From: Cryphonectria parasitica EP155
Taxonomy: Eukaryota; Ascomycota; Sordariomycetes; Diaporthales; Cryphonectriaceae
Length of the DNA stretch: 64,000 nt
Assembly (NCBI RefSeq): GCF_011745365.1
Contig: NW_024468915.1
Span: forward strand, 2,706,653 to 2,770,652
Direction: 5' to 3'
In this document: piece by piece, positions 44,082-57,479 of the stretch
Numbering within the stretch: the stretch's first letter is position 1
Layout of the letters: each line of letters starts with the position of its first letter
Translations under genes and position numbers: made by a program
The notes under the pieces: model-generated
Seen by the model: the letters and a program-made list of their open reading frames with translations, nothing else
Databases searched by the model: none
Told to the model about the DNA's origin: nothing

Positions 44082-44421
44082 TATCCTAAAGTCAAAGTGT
44101 CCTCAAGGTAGAGAACAGTTTTTTTGAGTGGGAAATTTTTTAGCGCTAGCAAAAGCAGGGGTAAGAGGATTGTTTTTTTCTTTTGTAAACTATTCTCAAC
44201 TCAATTTTTAAGCTTTCTATTTCATTTCAATTTGAAGTCTGATCGCCTTCCTATCCTAAAGTCAAAATATTCTCAAGATAGAGGATAGTTTTTTTGGGTG
44301 GGAGAATTTTCAGCGCTAGCAAATGCAGGGGGTAGCAGATCGTTTTCTTTTCTGCAAACTGTTCTCAACTCAAATTTTAAGCTTTTCGATTCTTTTCAAT
44401 TTGAAGTCTGATCGCCTTTCT
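44082..44421 (+). repeat. Tandem duplication, two 170-bp units
   Basis: Unit 1 (44,082-44,251) and unit 2 (44,252-44,421) both begin TATCCTAAAGTCAAA and end GAAGTCTGATCGCCTT(T)C, with scattered transitions between them. AT-rich, non-coding as it stands. Confidence 0.8.
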
Positions 44422-44539
44422 TACAACTCTATTGTAATAAAGCGCACTGCAATATCCGAAGATCTGAAGTATACAAAGAGTTTATGCTAACAAGAGCAGT
44501 ATCAAAGTAGAATCTACTGAATACGGAAATATAACTAAG

Positions 44540-44717
44540 TGTTATGACCCATCTAGCATGCAGGTCACAAAGCAGGCTCCGCTAAACAAGGAACAGGAAT
44601 CGGGATCCAACAGCGAACAACCATTGAGCTTAGATAAGCAAGGGTTAGAATTGAATCATGATGGAAAGAGTAAGCTACTTACTGGATCATAGTGAGCTGC
44701 TCACTGGATTACCGAGC
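44540..44717 (+). repeat. LTR-family 2, copy b (truncated)
   Basis: TGTTATGACCCATCTAGCAT start, about 178 bp, cut by copy c. Just upstream (about 44,430-44,530) is an inverted piece of the same LTR's 3' half (compare 45,080-45,165). Confidence 0.75.
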
Positions 44718-45237
44718 TGTTATGACTCATCCAGCATGCAGGTCATAGGACAGGCCCCGGCAACAAGGGACCAGGTGCCATGATGCAACAACGGGCACGA
44801 ATAAGATTACATAATCCAGGGTTAGGGTTGTAATGGAGGGAGGATCTGCAAATCTGCTCCCAGAGCCTCAGATGCTCATATCATGAATCTATGAATCTGC
44901 TACCAGATCTATAGAGCTACGATAAAGAGCTGGATATATAAGAATATATTCATTACTAACTAGATAAATTACTAGGATATAGCTCTTCAGTTATTAATTT
45001 AAGTATTCATTTGTTATATACTTGAATAGCTTCAAAAGCGAATAATTAGCACTTGCACGGATTACAGTCATATTCTGTATTCAGTAAATTCTACTTTAAT
45101 ACTGCTCTTGTTAGCATAAACCTTTTATATACTTCAGATCTTCGAATATTGCAGTGTATTTATAATATTTTGATAACTCTTATTCAAGAATAATTCAGTA
45201 TTATCTCCTTAAATAATACGAAATATGTCAGGGCTTG
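44718..45237 (+). repeat. LTR-family 2, copy c
   Basis: About 520 bp from TGTTATGACTCATCC to ATATGTCAGGGCTTG, directly followed by copy d. The shared downstream part includes TAATACTGCTCTTGTTAGCA. Confidence 0.8.
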
Positions 45238-45770
45238 TGTTATGACCCATCCAACATGCAGGTCACCAGCCAGAATACCCAAAACAACTGTTCGGAAAGA
45301 CAGAGAAGGATTCAACATCACAAGGACTAAGGCTCACATAAGCAAGGGTTAGGATTACAGGATCAGGATGAATCAGTAGCTGATCCATGGTAATCCGGAT
45401 CAGTTGGATTATCCAGGTGATTCAAGGAATCCAACAATCAATACTACTAACAGAATTGAAGAAGCTGAATATATAAGGATATATTCATTACTATTAGATA
45501 GATTCAGTATATAGCTCCTTAGTTATTAATCTAAGTATTCAGTTTTATATACTGAGTAGCTTTAAAAGCAGTGAATACTTGCATTGCTTATTAGAATTTG
45601 TATAGTTTCGTATTTAAGAACTTAATACTTTGATACTGCTTTTGTTAGTATAAATCCCTTCATATACTTAGGAATCTTCGGATTGCTGCAGTGCTTATTA
45701 CATTTTGATAACTCTTATTTAAGAACAGTTCAGTATTATCCTTTTGAGTAATACGGAATATAATAGCTTC
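45238..45770 (+). repeat. LTR-family 2, copy d
   Basis: About 530-bp LTR beginning TGTTATGACCCATCCAACAT; aligned along its length with copy f. It is followed by gag sequence, so it is a 5' LTR. Confidence 0.82.
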
Positions 45771-45779
45771 TTTAGAAAT

Positions 45780-46388
45780 CTCTTCGTTCTTATATATTCC
45801 TACTTAGGAAGAACTGATTAACTAGGTATATCAGCTTATTCAGCGTATTCAGGATCTGTATGAATAATAGCAAGCTCAGAGTGCTATTATTGCTAATTAA
45901 TAAGCTTAGCTAGTTCAATAAGCTTAGCAGATGCAATCTATTTCTGCAATTACTAATAGTGCTGGAAAAGTATATAAGATGAATAAGTCTGCTATATATA
46001 ATAGCAATCAAAAGATACTATATGAATTTCTTATTTACTGTAGAGCGTATTTCCTGCATTACAAGATTTAGTTTATTAAGAAATCTAAGAAAGTTATTCT
46101 TATAGAGATTCATTTCGAAAAGAATGCTCTTATCTAATATAAGCCTTCTCTATACAACTACTTGGAGCATTAGAATAACTCTAATATGCATATCTAGAGT
46201 ATTAAAAGTATATTTAATTCTTTTGAAAGCTTTAAGAAAGCTCTTAAGGAAATCTTTAGTAATCCCAATAAAGAATATATTACAGCTTAGCAGCTTATGA
46301 ATCTCAAGCAGATTAAGTTAGCTTCTGCTTATACAATTAGATTTAAGCAACTTTCAGTGCAACTTCTATAGAAAGATAAGAATCTTAT
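45780..46388 (+). pseudogene. Ty3/gypsy gag fragment, RIP-degraded
   Basis: Follows LTR copy d. Recognisable gag-domain pieces: FNSFESFKKALKEIFSNPNK and LMNLKQIKLASAYTIRFKQL, the retrotransposon gag core of fungal gypsy elements. Interrupted by several TAG/TAA, mostly at expected Gln or Trp codons. It is cut off at 46,389 by another LTR copy. Confidence 0.75.
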
Positions 46389-46641
46389 TGTTATAACTCA
46401 TTCAACATGCAAGTCATCAGCTAGGACACTCGGAACAACTGTTCGGAAAGACAGGAAAGGATTCAACATCACAAGGACTAAAGCTTACATAATCAAGGGT
46501 TAGGGTTGCGGAAATCTAACTAATCAGATAACAAGATGATCACTTGTGATCACCGATGCTCAGTGATCAGTAGTGATCCAGAATGATCAGTGGTGATCTG
46601 AAATGATTACCAGCAAGCAAGAACTGAAGGACCAAGTATAT
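46389..46641 (+). repeat. LTR-family 2, copy e with GTGATC-repeat end
   Basis: The first about 130 bp match the LTR; then 46,536-46,607 consists of repeated GTGATC/GATCA words (for example AGTGATCAGTAGTGATCC). Cut by copy f. Confidence 0.7.
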
Positions 46642-47175
46642 TGTTATGACTCATCCAACATGCAGGTTACCAGCTAGAATACTCGGAACAACTATCCGGA
46701 AAAGACAGGAAAGGATTCAACATCTCAAGAACTAAAGCTCACATAAGCAAGGATTAGAATTATAGGATTAGAATGAATCAGTAGCTGATCCATAGTAATC
46801 CGGATCAGTTGAATTACTCAGATGATCCAAGAAATCCAACAATTAATACTACCAACAGAACTGAAGAGCTGAATATATAAGAACACATTCATTTCTATTA
46901 GATAGATCTTGTATATAGCTCTTTAGTTATCAATCTAAGTATTCAGTCTTCTATACTAAGTAGCTTTAAAAGCAGTGAATACTTGCATTGCTTATTAGAA
47001 CTTGTATAATTCCGTATTCAAGAATTTGATATTTTAATACTGCTCTTATTAGCATAAACTCTTTGTATACTTAGGAATCTTCAGATTGCTGCAATGCTTA
47101 TTACATTTTAATAACTCTTGTTTAAGAATAGTTCAGTATTATTCTCTTAAGCAATACGGAATATGTTAGGGCTTG
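46642..47175 (+). repeat. LTR-family 2, copy f
   Basis: TGTTATGACTCATCCAACAT to AATACGGAATATGTTA, about 530 bp, aligned with copy d. Followed by GGGCTTG as is copy c. Confidence 0.8.
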
Positions 47176-47808
47176 TATGCGCACAAAGGAAATAGGTAGC
47201 CCTTGCAACTCCTGGTAGCAATTCAGAGCTGCTGCGAGAGCTTCACTCCGAAGCAGCGCTCTCATACGATGCTGCATAGCTATCAGGCTATTATTATCCC
47301 ATCTAGTCCAGGCTAATTGTGTATATAAGGGAAAGGGGAACAACAGGTTCAGCAGCGAAAAGAGAAGGAGAGAGATAGATTCAGTAATCCCTTTGAATGG
47401 AAGCATCAACAGAGCAGCTTGGGAGCAGCTCACATCCCTTCACCTCACTTGTATGCTCTTTTTACTCTGACAAGTCTGAACCTTCTATCTTTTTCCGGGA
47501 AGTGAGCTGTTGAAGATGAGAATAGCTCTGATTATACGAAGCGGCAGCGCTGCTCCAGAGCGATAATCACAACGAGCTGGCAACTCCGATCTCTTACAAA
47601 CTCTAAGCTAACTTCCCTCTCAGATCTTCCTTCCAAGCTTGAACTTAGGCTCAGCTTACAAGAACTTCTCGCTCGAAGCATTAGCAGATATAGCTGAGTT
47701 GCAATGCTAGAAATGCAAGCTTAATTATTAGTTAGAAGAAGAGAAGATATAGCAGCAGCTGAGAAGCAAGCATGCTTGCTTAATATTACTTCAGAGCAGC
47801 AATACCAG
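47176..47808. other. Non-coding sequence between LTR families
   Basis: Moderate GC; no recognised gene. A minus frame of 103 codons (47,433-47,122) has no known domain. CCAG at 47,805-47,808 would be the left target duplication of the following element; the right one is outside the window. Confidence 0.3.
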
Positions 47809-48127
47809 TGTTGTGGTGGCTAGGGTGGTAGTTCGTGGGACGTGGAGTACAGTGGGTCAAGGGTCCTTATACATATAAAGGATACCACCCACTTTTCAAA
47901 TTCTTTAGCTATAAGCAACAATGAAGCATCCTTTCTCTTCTTTTCAATTTTGAACCCTTTGGACAGGTCTAAGACAGGTTTTTCACCCTGTTCTTGTGCT
48001 CGTGTAGCCTTAGTTTGCTGTTCTCATCTGTACAGGCACGCTTGGGTTGCATGAGCCCTTGCTCATTGCTTCGGCAGCTGTTTGTTCCTTTTTCTTTCGA
48101 GGGCGACGGCGCTCTAGTTCTAGTTCA
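47809..48127 (+). repeat. 5' LTR of the giant gypsy element
   Basis: 319 bp, TGTTGTGGTGGC to AGTTCA, with the TATA motif CATATAAAGG. More TpA changes than the nested copies. Confidence 0.93.
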
Positions 48128-49199
48128 ATGATGCGGTAAGTATGGATTTAGCTATTCAGGCTGGTAGCTCAGGGCTGTTTGCGTTATAGTTTGTAAGGAT
48201 TAGTAAGAGCAGCAAGTTTATTCTATAGATGGATGCACTCTTTTTCCCTGCTGAGCTCTTTTATTTTCTTTATCTATTATGCTTATACAATAGGCTGTGT
48301 ATTATATCTGGACTCTGGATTATATCTGAGATCTCTTGTAGAGAGGAGATGGGTGGATAGAGGAGGAGTGGTGTGAGTTCTGATTGTAGGCTGGTGAACG
48401 ATACGTTGAGCCTGCAGGCTAATATTATGAAGAAATGAATTCCTTTTTCCAATATTTCCTACATTAATCAATAATTCTATATAGAAGCTGATACAGCTTA
48501 GATCTGTATAAGCTGTAGTAGAAAGTTTAACTATATTGAATGTAGATTCATAGTTAAATTATAGAATGGGATGCTTTTAATGGATGGTATTCTGCAGAGA
48601 AAAGTAGCATGGTTAATAAGATCTGTGCTTCTTGTAATAGTCCGATCAGCATGCTCTATCTGAATACATCTAGCTATATTGATCCTTTGGATTAAAAGCT
48701 TGCTGGTTGCATTATCTCAAAAGCGAAGAATATAGAGAGATGAAAATAAGAAACTATTAGTGTATATAAGGAATAGAGATTAAGGATTATAACAATATCA
48801 TCCAATATCAAACTTTAATCAATGCTTTATACCTAGTTAGAAATACTTCTATTAATTAGCAGGATTATTAATAAAGGAAATCCTAGTACAGCACAGAATA
48901 GCTAACTCAATCCCTTGTTATTTATTATAAGACAAACCTCATATACGCTCTACTTACAGACTGAACCTCCTTTAAGCATCTGAACTCTCTCAACCTCTAC
49001 AGTATTGTCTTCCGCAGGATACAGAAGGCATTCCAGCTGTAGCGCTCTCAACTCAAGAACTTCAAATCAGAAAAGCAAAGAAATATCGGAGGAAGCAATA
49101 ACCAAGAGGGAAGATAGCTTCCACATCTAAGAGCTCTTTCAATCAAACACCCAGTTCAGCCGACTACCTAGCTAACAACCACTATAGTCAGAACTTCAG

Positions 49200-52100
49200 A
49201 TTCCCTTCCCACAGTAAGCTTGCTAGTAGTGGATTAACATTGTTTGCCTGTATGGAAGTCTTCTCGTAGCTGAAGCGATTTAACTAGTAGCATTAAATCA
49301 AAGGGATTGATAATACTCAAGCACTTAACTTTATGAAAAGCTTTTATATAGATATAATTATTGCTAAAGAAGTAAAGAGATTTACTACAAGCGCTAAAAC
49401 TTGGAATGAACAGAAGAAGCAACTATTAGTTGCTTATTATTCTTGAAATCATTTCCAAATATATATTTCCAAGCAGAAATACTTAAACATTATTAATAAT
49501 CGTTTTATTATCAATACTGCTAGTTTCTGATTATTCATTATGAACTATAACAACGCTCTTACTCATCTTAAGATCAGAGATAGTTAATCTGTAGCAGAAG
49601 CATGAATAAAGCTTTCTTTAATCTGGATCAAGCATTTCTAAGCTAACTATGATATTACTGCTGAAAGCATTAGCAACAAGAAGTAGCCTTATCTTATGGA
49701 AAAGCTATTGAAGGTTCATTGTAAAGCATTCTAGAAGGAGACTCAAGACCAACTTGCCTCCAGTGCTACCAACCTTCAACTTCATTAACAGACTCAATTC
49801 CAAGGTTCTCCTATATCTCCACCTCAGCCAGTTCTTAACCAAATACAGCCTATTCCTATTCCACATCCGATACATAGTACTCTTAATCAATCAATAAACT
49901 CATTAGAATAAGCAGTAGAGCTATTGTACTATTAACCGCCTCAACAGTTAACTTGTAATTAGCAAGCTTAGCTTGAACTAACTAAGCAGATCTTGAAAGC
50001 TGAATCTGCTTAGAAGAGCAACTAAGAATATAACTAGTTAGCTTCAATAATGAAGCAATTCCGCATTAACCAAATTGCAATAGCAAAATCCTTAAAGCTG
50101 CAGACTAATGCTCTCAAACAAATGCAGAATATTTTGTATAATTAAACCAAGGCTTTATAAAAGATCTTATAACTGATCAAGCATTTCCAAACTGTTTCTG
50201 CAAGAAATTCTCCCTAGGGGAATGCAAATTCCTTGCAGATAAGTATTACCTATACAAATCCGGAGGACAAGAGGGAGCAGTACTCTGAAGCATAGCAAGC
50301 AGAGATTAATAAAATCCTGAAGAAGAACAGAACTCTGTACAGATGCTACAGCTGTAGATCGAAGTTTCATGGAGCTCATAAGTACGTAGAACTCTATACT
50401 ATTATGAACTGTAATATTTGCTATATTTCAGTATTAGCGAAGCCAGAGTAGCATCTTAGCAATTGCTTGGAATTTCTGAACTCTAGATCAAAACTAATAT
50501 CATATAGCCAGATTATATCCGCTCAAGATAACCCCAAAAGCGGTATAATCCGTCTGATCCTCAGTCTCTGTAAGAATCAGCAGCTGAAGAGTATTGAGGA
50601 TTCTTGAATCTCTCAATATATCAGCCTAATCTAAGAGAATAAGAAATGGCGTGGAGACCCTGAGATAGCTAAGAATAAGATACTATGAGAAGAGACCAAC
50701 TTCATTCCCAGATGTAATAATCAGTACAGAACTAACAACATTGAAATCCTCAGCAATGCTAGTAAGATTCAAGTAGGGAAGTTATATCTCACTTCAGCCC
50801 AAGCCGAACTATACCTACCAAAGCTTTCCAGCATCAATGCTATAGATATTGAGCCTATTCAAGCTCAGATAAATGCGGATGAAGCAAAGAAGCGCTGTAT
50901 TGGGGAGGCTGGATATGATGATAGTGAGGTTGAAGAAGATGCAAGTATGAGAACTGTTGAAATCCCTATACATTTCGGGAATATTGGATCAGAGAAATCC
51001 AATAAGCAATTCAACAATCTGAATAGAAAGCTAACAGTTTAAGCTATTAGTAACAAGCTCCTGAATCAGTTTCTAAACCACTTATTAAAGATTTCAGACT
51101 GAAAGATAATAGTTATATTATCAGAATGAAAAGCTTGTCTAATTTACAATCTTCAAGAAGTTAGCTCTAAAGCTTGAAAAGTTATTAATCTCAACAATCA
51201 AACCAGCTTGAACCTATATAAGATAGATACTGCTAAATTAGCTAATTCATTGCAGCATAAATCTGGAATCTCAACGCTTTCCCAGCCTGAAGAGCTTATT
51301 AATAGTCAGATTATCAATACTCGGAATATTACTAAGTATCTTTCAAAACTAGCTCAACTATCTGCAATTCAAGCTTTATCTCTTATTGCTAAACTTAGCT
51401 ATATCAAGCTTACTATTAACATGATTCAAGCTTTCAACAAATTCTCATTTCCTCCTGTAACAGCTTTCATAACTGCTTTTAGCAGCATTCAAGATAGAAG
51501 CATTGCTTCAGTAGCATACATTCCTCTGCAGCTAAGAGATAAAGAGAATAAATCTGTATAAGCAATGCTGAATACAGATGCCGAAATAAGCTTAGTAGCT
51601 CTCTCTCTGTATTTAAGCATGCGCTTATCTTATATGCTAATATTGAATATTATCTTATATATATACAATAGATCAGATATAGCGCTTATTGGAATTCTTA
51701 AAACTGATATTTTCTATAGCAGCTTCTCTAAATAAATGATATTCTATATTATCAATAACAGATTAATATTGCTAAATCATTCTATACTGTTAGAAATGCT
51801 ATTTGTAATGCAGATCAAGCTTTCCTTTAATCATTCCATCCCCAGATTTCTCTATGCAAGCTTCATCTTTGGAGAAGTACAACTGGTTATCACAATCAGC
51901 AATCAGAAACTCCTTAAAGGGAAGGGTTCACACAGAATTACACTAAAAAACTGAGTGCTGGCAGCTATCCTGAGAAATGCAGAGCTATCAGCAGAGAAGT
52001 CATCCCAGAGTGAGTATTGTTGGAGAAAGAAGATATAGCTATAATGTTCATATCTGAATGAGATATTGCAGCTGTTGTGAATGAGTTAACAGTAGAACTG

Positions 52101-54366
52101 ATGAGGAGGAAGTTGAAGGAGAATTGCTCCATGGTAAATGAGAAAGAAGCAATCCGAGAGTCTTGCTTGTATGGAATGCATAGCAGCCAGCGCTATTCAC
52201 GCCAGCCACATTGTATAGGAAAGAAAAGAAAAGATATCTTAGGCCTGATTAACACTCTTTACAAGCTCAAAGATAAGAAGATTAAGCTAATTAATAATTC
52301 CCAGCTTGATAGTTTAGTACTGAAAGGAATAATTGAATAGAAGCTTGCTAAGATTGAGAAGATGAAACAAGCTCAGCAATCTACAAAGCTTACCAAATAT
52401 AATAAGTAGATTGAATCTAAGTTCAGCAATCTGAATCCTAATCAGCGCTTAAGATCTAACCGGTAGGCTGCTATGCAAGAAAAAAACTGTAAAGGGTTTT
52501 CTAAAGCTGAGAAGGAAATGTTCAAACACATATTGAGAAACAGAATCAAAGCTCTTGCATAGAACTTTACTGAGATTGGAAAGATCATTAAGAAAATAGC
52601 TTTCTTGCAAGAAATTAGAACTGTACTTCATAAGATCTTTCAAGCAAGGCACATTCCAATCCCCAATGCTCTCAAACCAAAGCTAATAAAGCTTCTAAAA
52701 CAATATATTAAGCAGGAGATCATTAAGAAAAGCTATGCATTATACAGAAACAACTAGTTTCTTATTATCAAAAAGAATAGTAGCTTACGCCTAATCAATG
52801 ATGCTCAAAAGTACAACAAGCACAGCCTCAAGAATGCCTTCATGCTGCCTGCTTCAGATGAATTCTCGGAAGAGTTCGCTATATACAAGATTCTTTTACT
52901 GCTCAACTTCTTTTCTGAATATAACTAAATGCAACTGCATCCTAACAGCAGGAATATAATAATCTTCTCAACGCTCTTAAGCTTATTCAGAATATATACT
53001 CTATCTCAGAATGCTACTAATTCTATTGCTTAGTTTATAAGAATAATAGTTAAACTTCTATATAATCTTATTTCTTATATATACTAGCCTTTTCTCAACA
53101 ACATTCCTATTCGTAGTTCTATAATAATCTATGGAAATGAAGAGATTCCGAGCCTTTCCGGAGTGCATAGGTATATTGCTAAGCATATCGGAAATCTTAA
53201 TAAGATTCTTGTAAATGCAGAGCTAGCTGAAGCTATAATCTCAGCATTCAAGTTAGAATAGTGCTGAGTAAAAGTTGATATAATTAGTTATATTATTAGT
53301 TTCAGCGAATAACAATCTTAGAATAGAAAGATGGAAAAGCTTCTAGCTTGAATAGAATGCAAGGATATTAAAGATGTTCGCTCTTTTATTGGATTGATTA
53401 TCTATTATGCAGCTTGGATTTGGAACTTTGCAATCATTGCTTAATCACTTTACAATCTTCTCAAGAAAGGTATTGCGTGGAGATGGAAGAAGAAATAGAA
53501 AGAAGCTATTACTATATTTATTCGAATACTTATATCTTATTCAGTTATCATTTCAATTGATTATAGCACTAATGCTGAAGAGATTATTCTTATAATGAAT
53601 ACAAGCTTATTGAGCTGAAGTGCTGTACTAATACAGATAGTAAAGAATAAATGAAAGCTAGTATGTTTCATTAGCAGAATCTGAACAATTGCAGCATAGA
53701 AGTACAATACTACTAAGAGAGAGTATTGCGCTATTCTCTGTGCTCTATGATCTCTTTAGCAGTATCTTTATGATTGCTATTTCATTCTGGAAACTGATAC
53801 TTGCATTCTAGTAAACCAATTCAATAGAGAAATGAACAATATATCTAGTGCTCTTCTGAATAGATGAGTAGTAGTAATTAAGATGTTTGACTTCACTATT
53901 AAATACATTCTTGGGTTAAAGAATTCTGTAGCTAATGCTCTTTCTCAATCTTTATACTCAATACTATCTAAGAAAGATGAAGATAGCAATATTAAGAACT
54001 GGTATAATGCTCAGCTTAATAGTATAAATTCAGATGAAGCTGATCTAGTATTACTGCTAAATTCAACTCTTTAGTAAACAGAATAATCGAAATAGTATGC
54101 AGAGTTCTTATACTATAGAATTATTCTACTAAAACTCTTCAAGAGGGATTGCAAGAACTTCATAATAGAAGCATTAAAGCATTAAGTACTTAATCAGGCT
54201 CTATAGCGCTATGCTGATACAAAACTCTTATGCTAACGAATAGTAGATAATTCTAATCTTCATTACCGAATTATCAGAGAATATTATACTAAGTTTGAAT
54301 ATCGAGATTGAGATTCTACAGTAGCTTGTATTAAGCAACTCTATTACTAGAAAGGTCTCTGAATAG
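49200..54366 (+). pseudogene. gag-protease-RT-RNase H region of the giant element
   Basis: Reverse-transcribing polyprotein, RIP-degraded. Gag-like sequence ends with a CCHC-like knuckle near 50,344-50,382 in which the last Cys is lost. The protease motif near 51,560 has the catalytic Asp as Asn and Gly as Asp. RT pieces: RPKLIKLLKQYIKQEIIKKS-like entry (about 52,675), SLRLINDAQKYNKHSLKNAF, then LEYLGY-region decay. RFIGLIIYYAAWIWNFAII-like thumb and the RNase H core (TDTCILVNQFN) follow at 53,390-53,850. It breaks off at 54,366 exactly at the nested LTR and resumes at 58,388 in the same frame. Confidence 0.82.
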
Positions 54367-54685
54367 TGTTGTGGTGGCCAGGGTGGTAGTCCGTGGGACA
54401 TGGAGTACAGTGGGTCAAGAGTCCTCATACATATAAAGGATACCACCCACTTTTCAAATTCTTTAGCTATAAGCAACAATGAAGCATCCCTTCTCTTCTT
54501 TTCAATTTTGAACCCTTTGAACAGATCTAAGACAGGTTTTTCACCCTGTTCTTGTGCCCGTGTGGCCTTAGTTTGCTGTCCTCATCTGCACAGGCACGCT
54601 TGGATTGCATGAGCTCTTGCCCATTGCTTCGGCAGCTGTTTGTCCCTTTTTCTTTCGAGAGCGACGGCGCCCTAGTTCTGGTTCA
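54367..54685 (+). repeat. 5' LTR of the nested element
   Basis: 319 bp, TGTTGTGGTGGCC to GGTTCA, followed by ATAATGCGGTGAGTGTGG, which matches the sequence behind the host's 5' LTR. Confidence 0.94.
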
Positions 54686-55799
54686 ATAATGCGGTGAGTG
54701 TGGACTTAGCTGTTCAGGCTGGTAGCTCAGGGCTGTTTATATCACAGTTTGTAAGGATCAGTAAGAGCAGCAAGTTTACTCTATGGACGGATGCACTCTT
54801 TTTCCCTGCTGAGCTCTTTTATTTCCTTTATCTATCATGCTTATATGATAGGCTGTGCATCATATCTGGACTCTGGATCATGTCTGAGACCTCTCGTGGA
54901 GAGGAGATGAGTGGATAAAGAAGGAGTAGTGTGAGTTCTGATCATAAGCTGGTAAATGATGCATTAAGCCTGCAAGCTAATATTACAAAGAAATGAATTC
55001 TTTTTTCCAACATTTCCCACATTAATTAACAATTCTATACAGAAGCTGATACAGCTCAGATTTGTACAGGCTGCAGCGGAAAGTTTAATCATGTTAGATA
55101 TAGGTTCATGATTAAATTATAGAGTGGAATACTTTTGATAGATGGTACTCTGCAGAGAAAAGTAGCATGATTAACAAGATCTGTGCTCCTTGCAATGATC
55201 CGATCAGCACACTCTACCTGGATACATCTGGCTATATTAATCCTTTGGATTAAAAGCTTGCTAGTTGCATTATTCCAAAAGCAAAGAATACAGAGAGATG
55301 AAGATGAGAAACTATCAGTATACACGAGGAATAGAGATTGAGAATTACAATAACATCATCCGATATCGAACTTTAATCAACGCCTTATATCTAGTCAGAA
55401 ATGCTTTTATTAATTAGCAGAACTATTAATAAAGAAAATCCCAGTACAGCATAGAATAGCTAACTCAATCTCTTGTTATTCATTACAAAACAAACCTTAT
55501 ATACGCTCTACTTACAGACTGAACCTCCCTTAAGCATCTGAACTCCCTCAATCTCTACAGTATTGTCTTCCGCAGAATACAGAAGGCATTCTAGCTGTAG
55601 CGCTTTTAACTCAAGGATCTCGAACTAGAAAGATAAAGAAATATCGGAGAAAGCGATAACCAAGAGGGAAGATAGCTTTCACATCTGAGAGCTCTTCCAA
55701 TCAGATACTCAGTTCAGCTGATTACCTAGCCAATAATTACTATAGTTAGAACTTCAGATTCCCCTTTTACAGTAAGCTTGCTAGTAGTAGGTTGATATT

Positions 55800-56832
55800 G
55801 TTTGCTCATATGGAAGTCTCCTTATAGCTGAAGCAATTCAATTGATAGCATTAGATTAAAGGGATTAATAATACTCAAGCACTCAACTTCATGAAAGGCT
55901 TCTGTACAGATACAATCGTTGCTGGAGAAGTAAAGAGATTCATTACAAGTGCTAAAACTTGGGATAAACAGAAGGAGCAACTGTTAATTGCTTATCATCC
56001 TTGGAACTATCTTCAGGCGTATACTTCCGAGCAGAAGCGTCTAAATATTATTAATAACTGTTTTATTATCAATGCTGCTAGCCTCTGATCATTCATTGTA
56101 AACTATGATAATACTCTCATTCGTCTTAAGATCAGAGATAGTCAACCTGTAGCAGAAGCATGAATGAAGCTCTCTTCAATCTGGATTAAGCACCTCCAAG
56201 CTAATTATAGTATTACTGCTGAAAGCATCAGCAACAAGAAATAGCCTTATCTTATGGAAAAGCTGTTAGAAGTTCATCATAAAGCACTCCAGAAGGAGAT
56301 ACAAGATCAACTTGCTTCTGATACTACCAACCTTCAACTTCACCAACAGGCCCAATTCCAAGATCCTCCTATGCTTCCACCTCAACCGGTTCTTGATTAG
56401 ACACAATCCATCCCTATTCCGCATCCAATGCACAGCATTCCCAGTCAACCAACACACCCGTTAGAACAGATAGTAAGACTATTATACTACCAACCACCTC
56501 AGCAGTCAACTCGTAACTAGCAAGCATAGCCTGAACTGGCTAAACAAATCTTGAAAGCAGAGCCTGCCCGGAAGAACAACCAAGGATACAATCAGTTAGC
56601 CTCAATAATGAAGCAACTCTGCATTAACCAGATCGCTATAGCACAATCTCTGAAACTGCAATCAGATACTCTTAAGCAAACTTGGAATATCTCGTATAAT
56701 CAAACCAAAGCTCTGCAGGAGATCTTACAGCTGATCAAGCGCTTCCAAACCATCTCTGCAAGAAATCCTCTTCAAGGGAGCACAAACTCTTTGCAGATAA
56801 GCACTGCTTATGCAAGCTCCTTAGCAGGATGA
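55800..56832 (+). pseudogene. gag of the nested element
   Basis: Better preserved than the host copy. From ATG 55,891, 65 codons are open (MKGFCTDTIVAGEVKRFITS, WNYLQAYTSEQKRLNIINN). A second open run at 56,551-56,832 has Gln-rich sequence (YNQLASIMKQLCINQIAIAQ). The remaining stops lie at Trp and Gln positions. No zinc knuckle: the sequence jumps to the post-integrase segment at about 56,830. Confidence 0.7.
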
Positions 56833-57479
56833 ACCAAACAATAACATCCTCAAGATTCGGAAGATAAATATGAGCAATAACACTACATTCTGGATTCCAG
56901 ATATTATTAGCTATAATCCTATACCTGGTCAACCAAGTCCAAATCCAGGAAATATAGATCTAACAACCGAAACCAATAATAATATTAGGAAAGAAAATAA
57001 TAGTGAAAACAACGGACGTCTTATACGAGCAAGGGAGAAAGAGAAGCGAGAATAGAAGAAAGCAGATAGAAGCGGAATGTTTATAACAATTCCGACCAAG
57101 TCTGCCTTCTTGGCTTATAAAGAAGACTGATTTCTTTCTATCCATATTTCCTTTGATTCGCAAAACACGTTTTCCTTTTATCTTTCCTATATTATCTCAT
57201 ATGTTTTGCTGAGGAAGGAAAAATAAAGTATCATCTGCTACCACCCACTACAGAATACTATAAAATCACCCAAATTTTAAAAGCACCCAGTACAGAGCAT
57301 ATTAACCAGCTCTGAAACCATTTCACTATAAAGACTGCAGCTGCAGAAACGCAATATATTGGAATGCAAGGCATAAAGATGCAAAGCGTTAAAGAACGCC
57401 GCAACCTAAAAGAACTCCTTCCAACCCCTATGCCAGCTCACCTCGAAGATCGCCAGCCGGTCCAGAACCAACAATCAAC

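Noticed and set aside
43647..47175. CRISPR-like or satellite array
   Set aside because: Units are about 500-bp LTRs of unequal length and orientation with gag sequence between them; the organism is a fungus.
54400..54612. Apparent conserved 70-codon protein found at several places (also 47,842 and 58,054)
   Set aside because: The frames are just the LTR sequence itself, repeated with the LTR; no evidence of translation.
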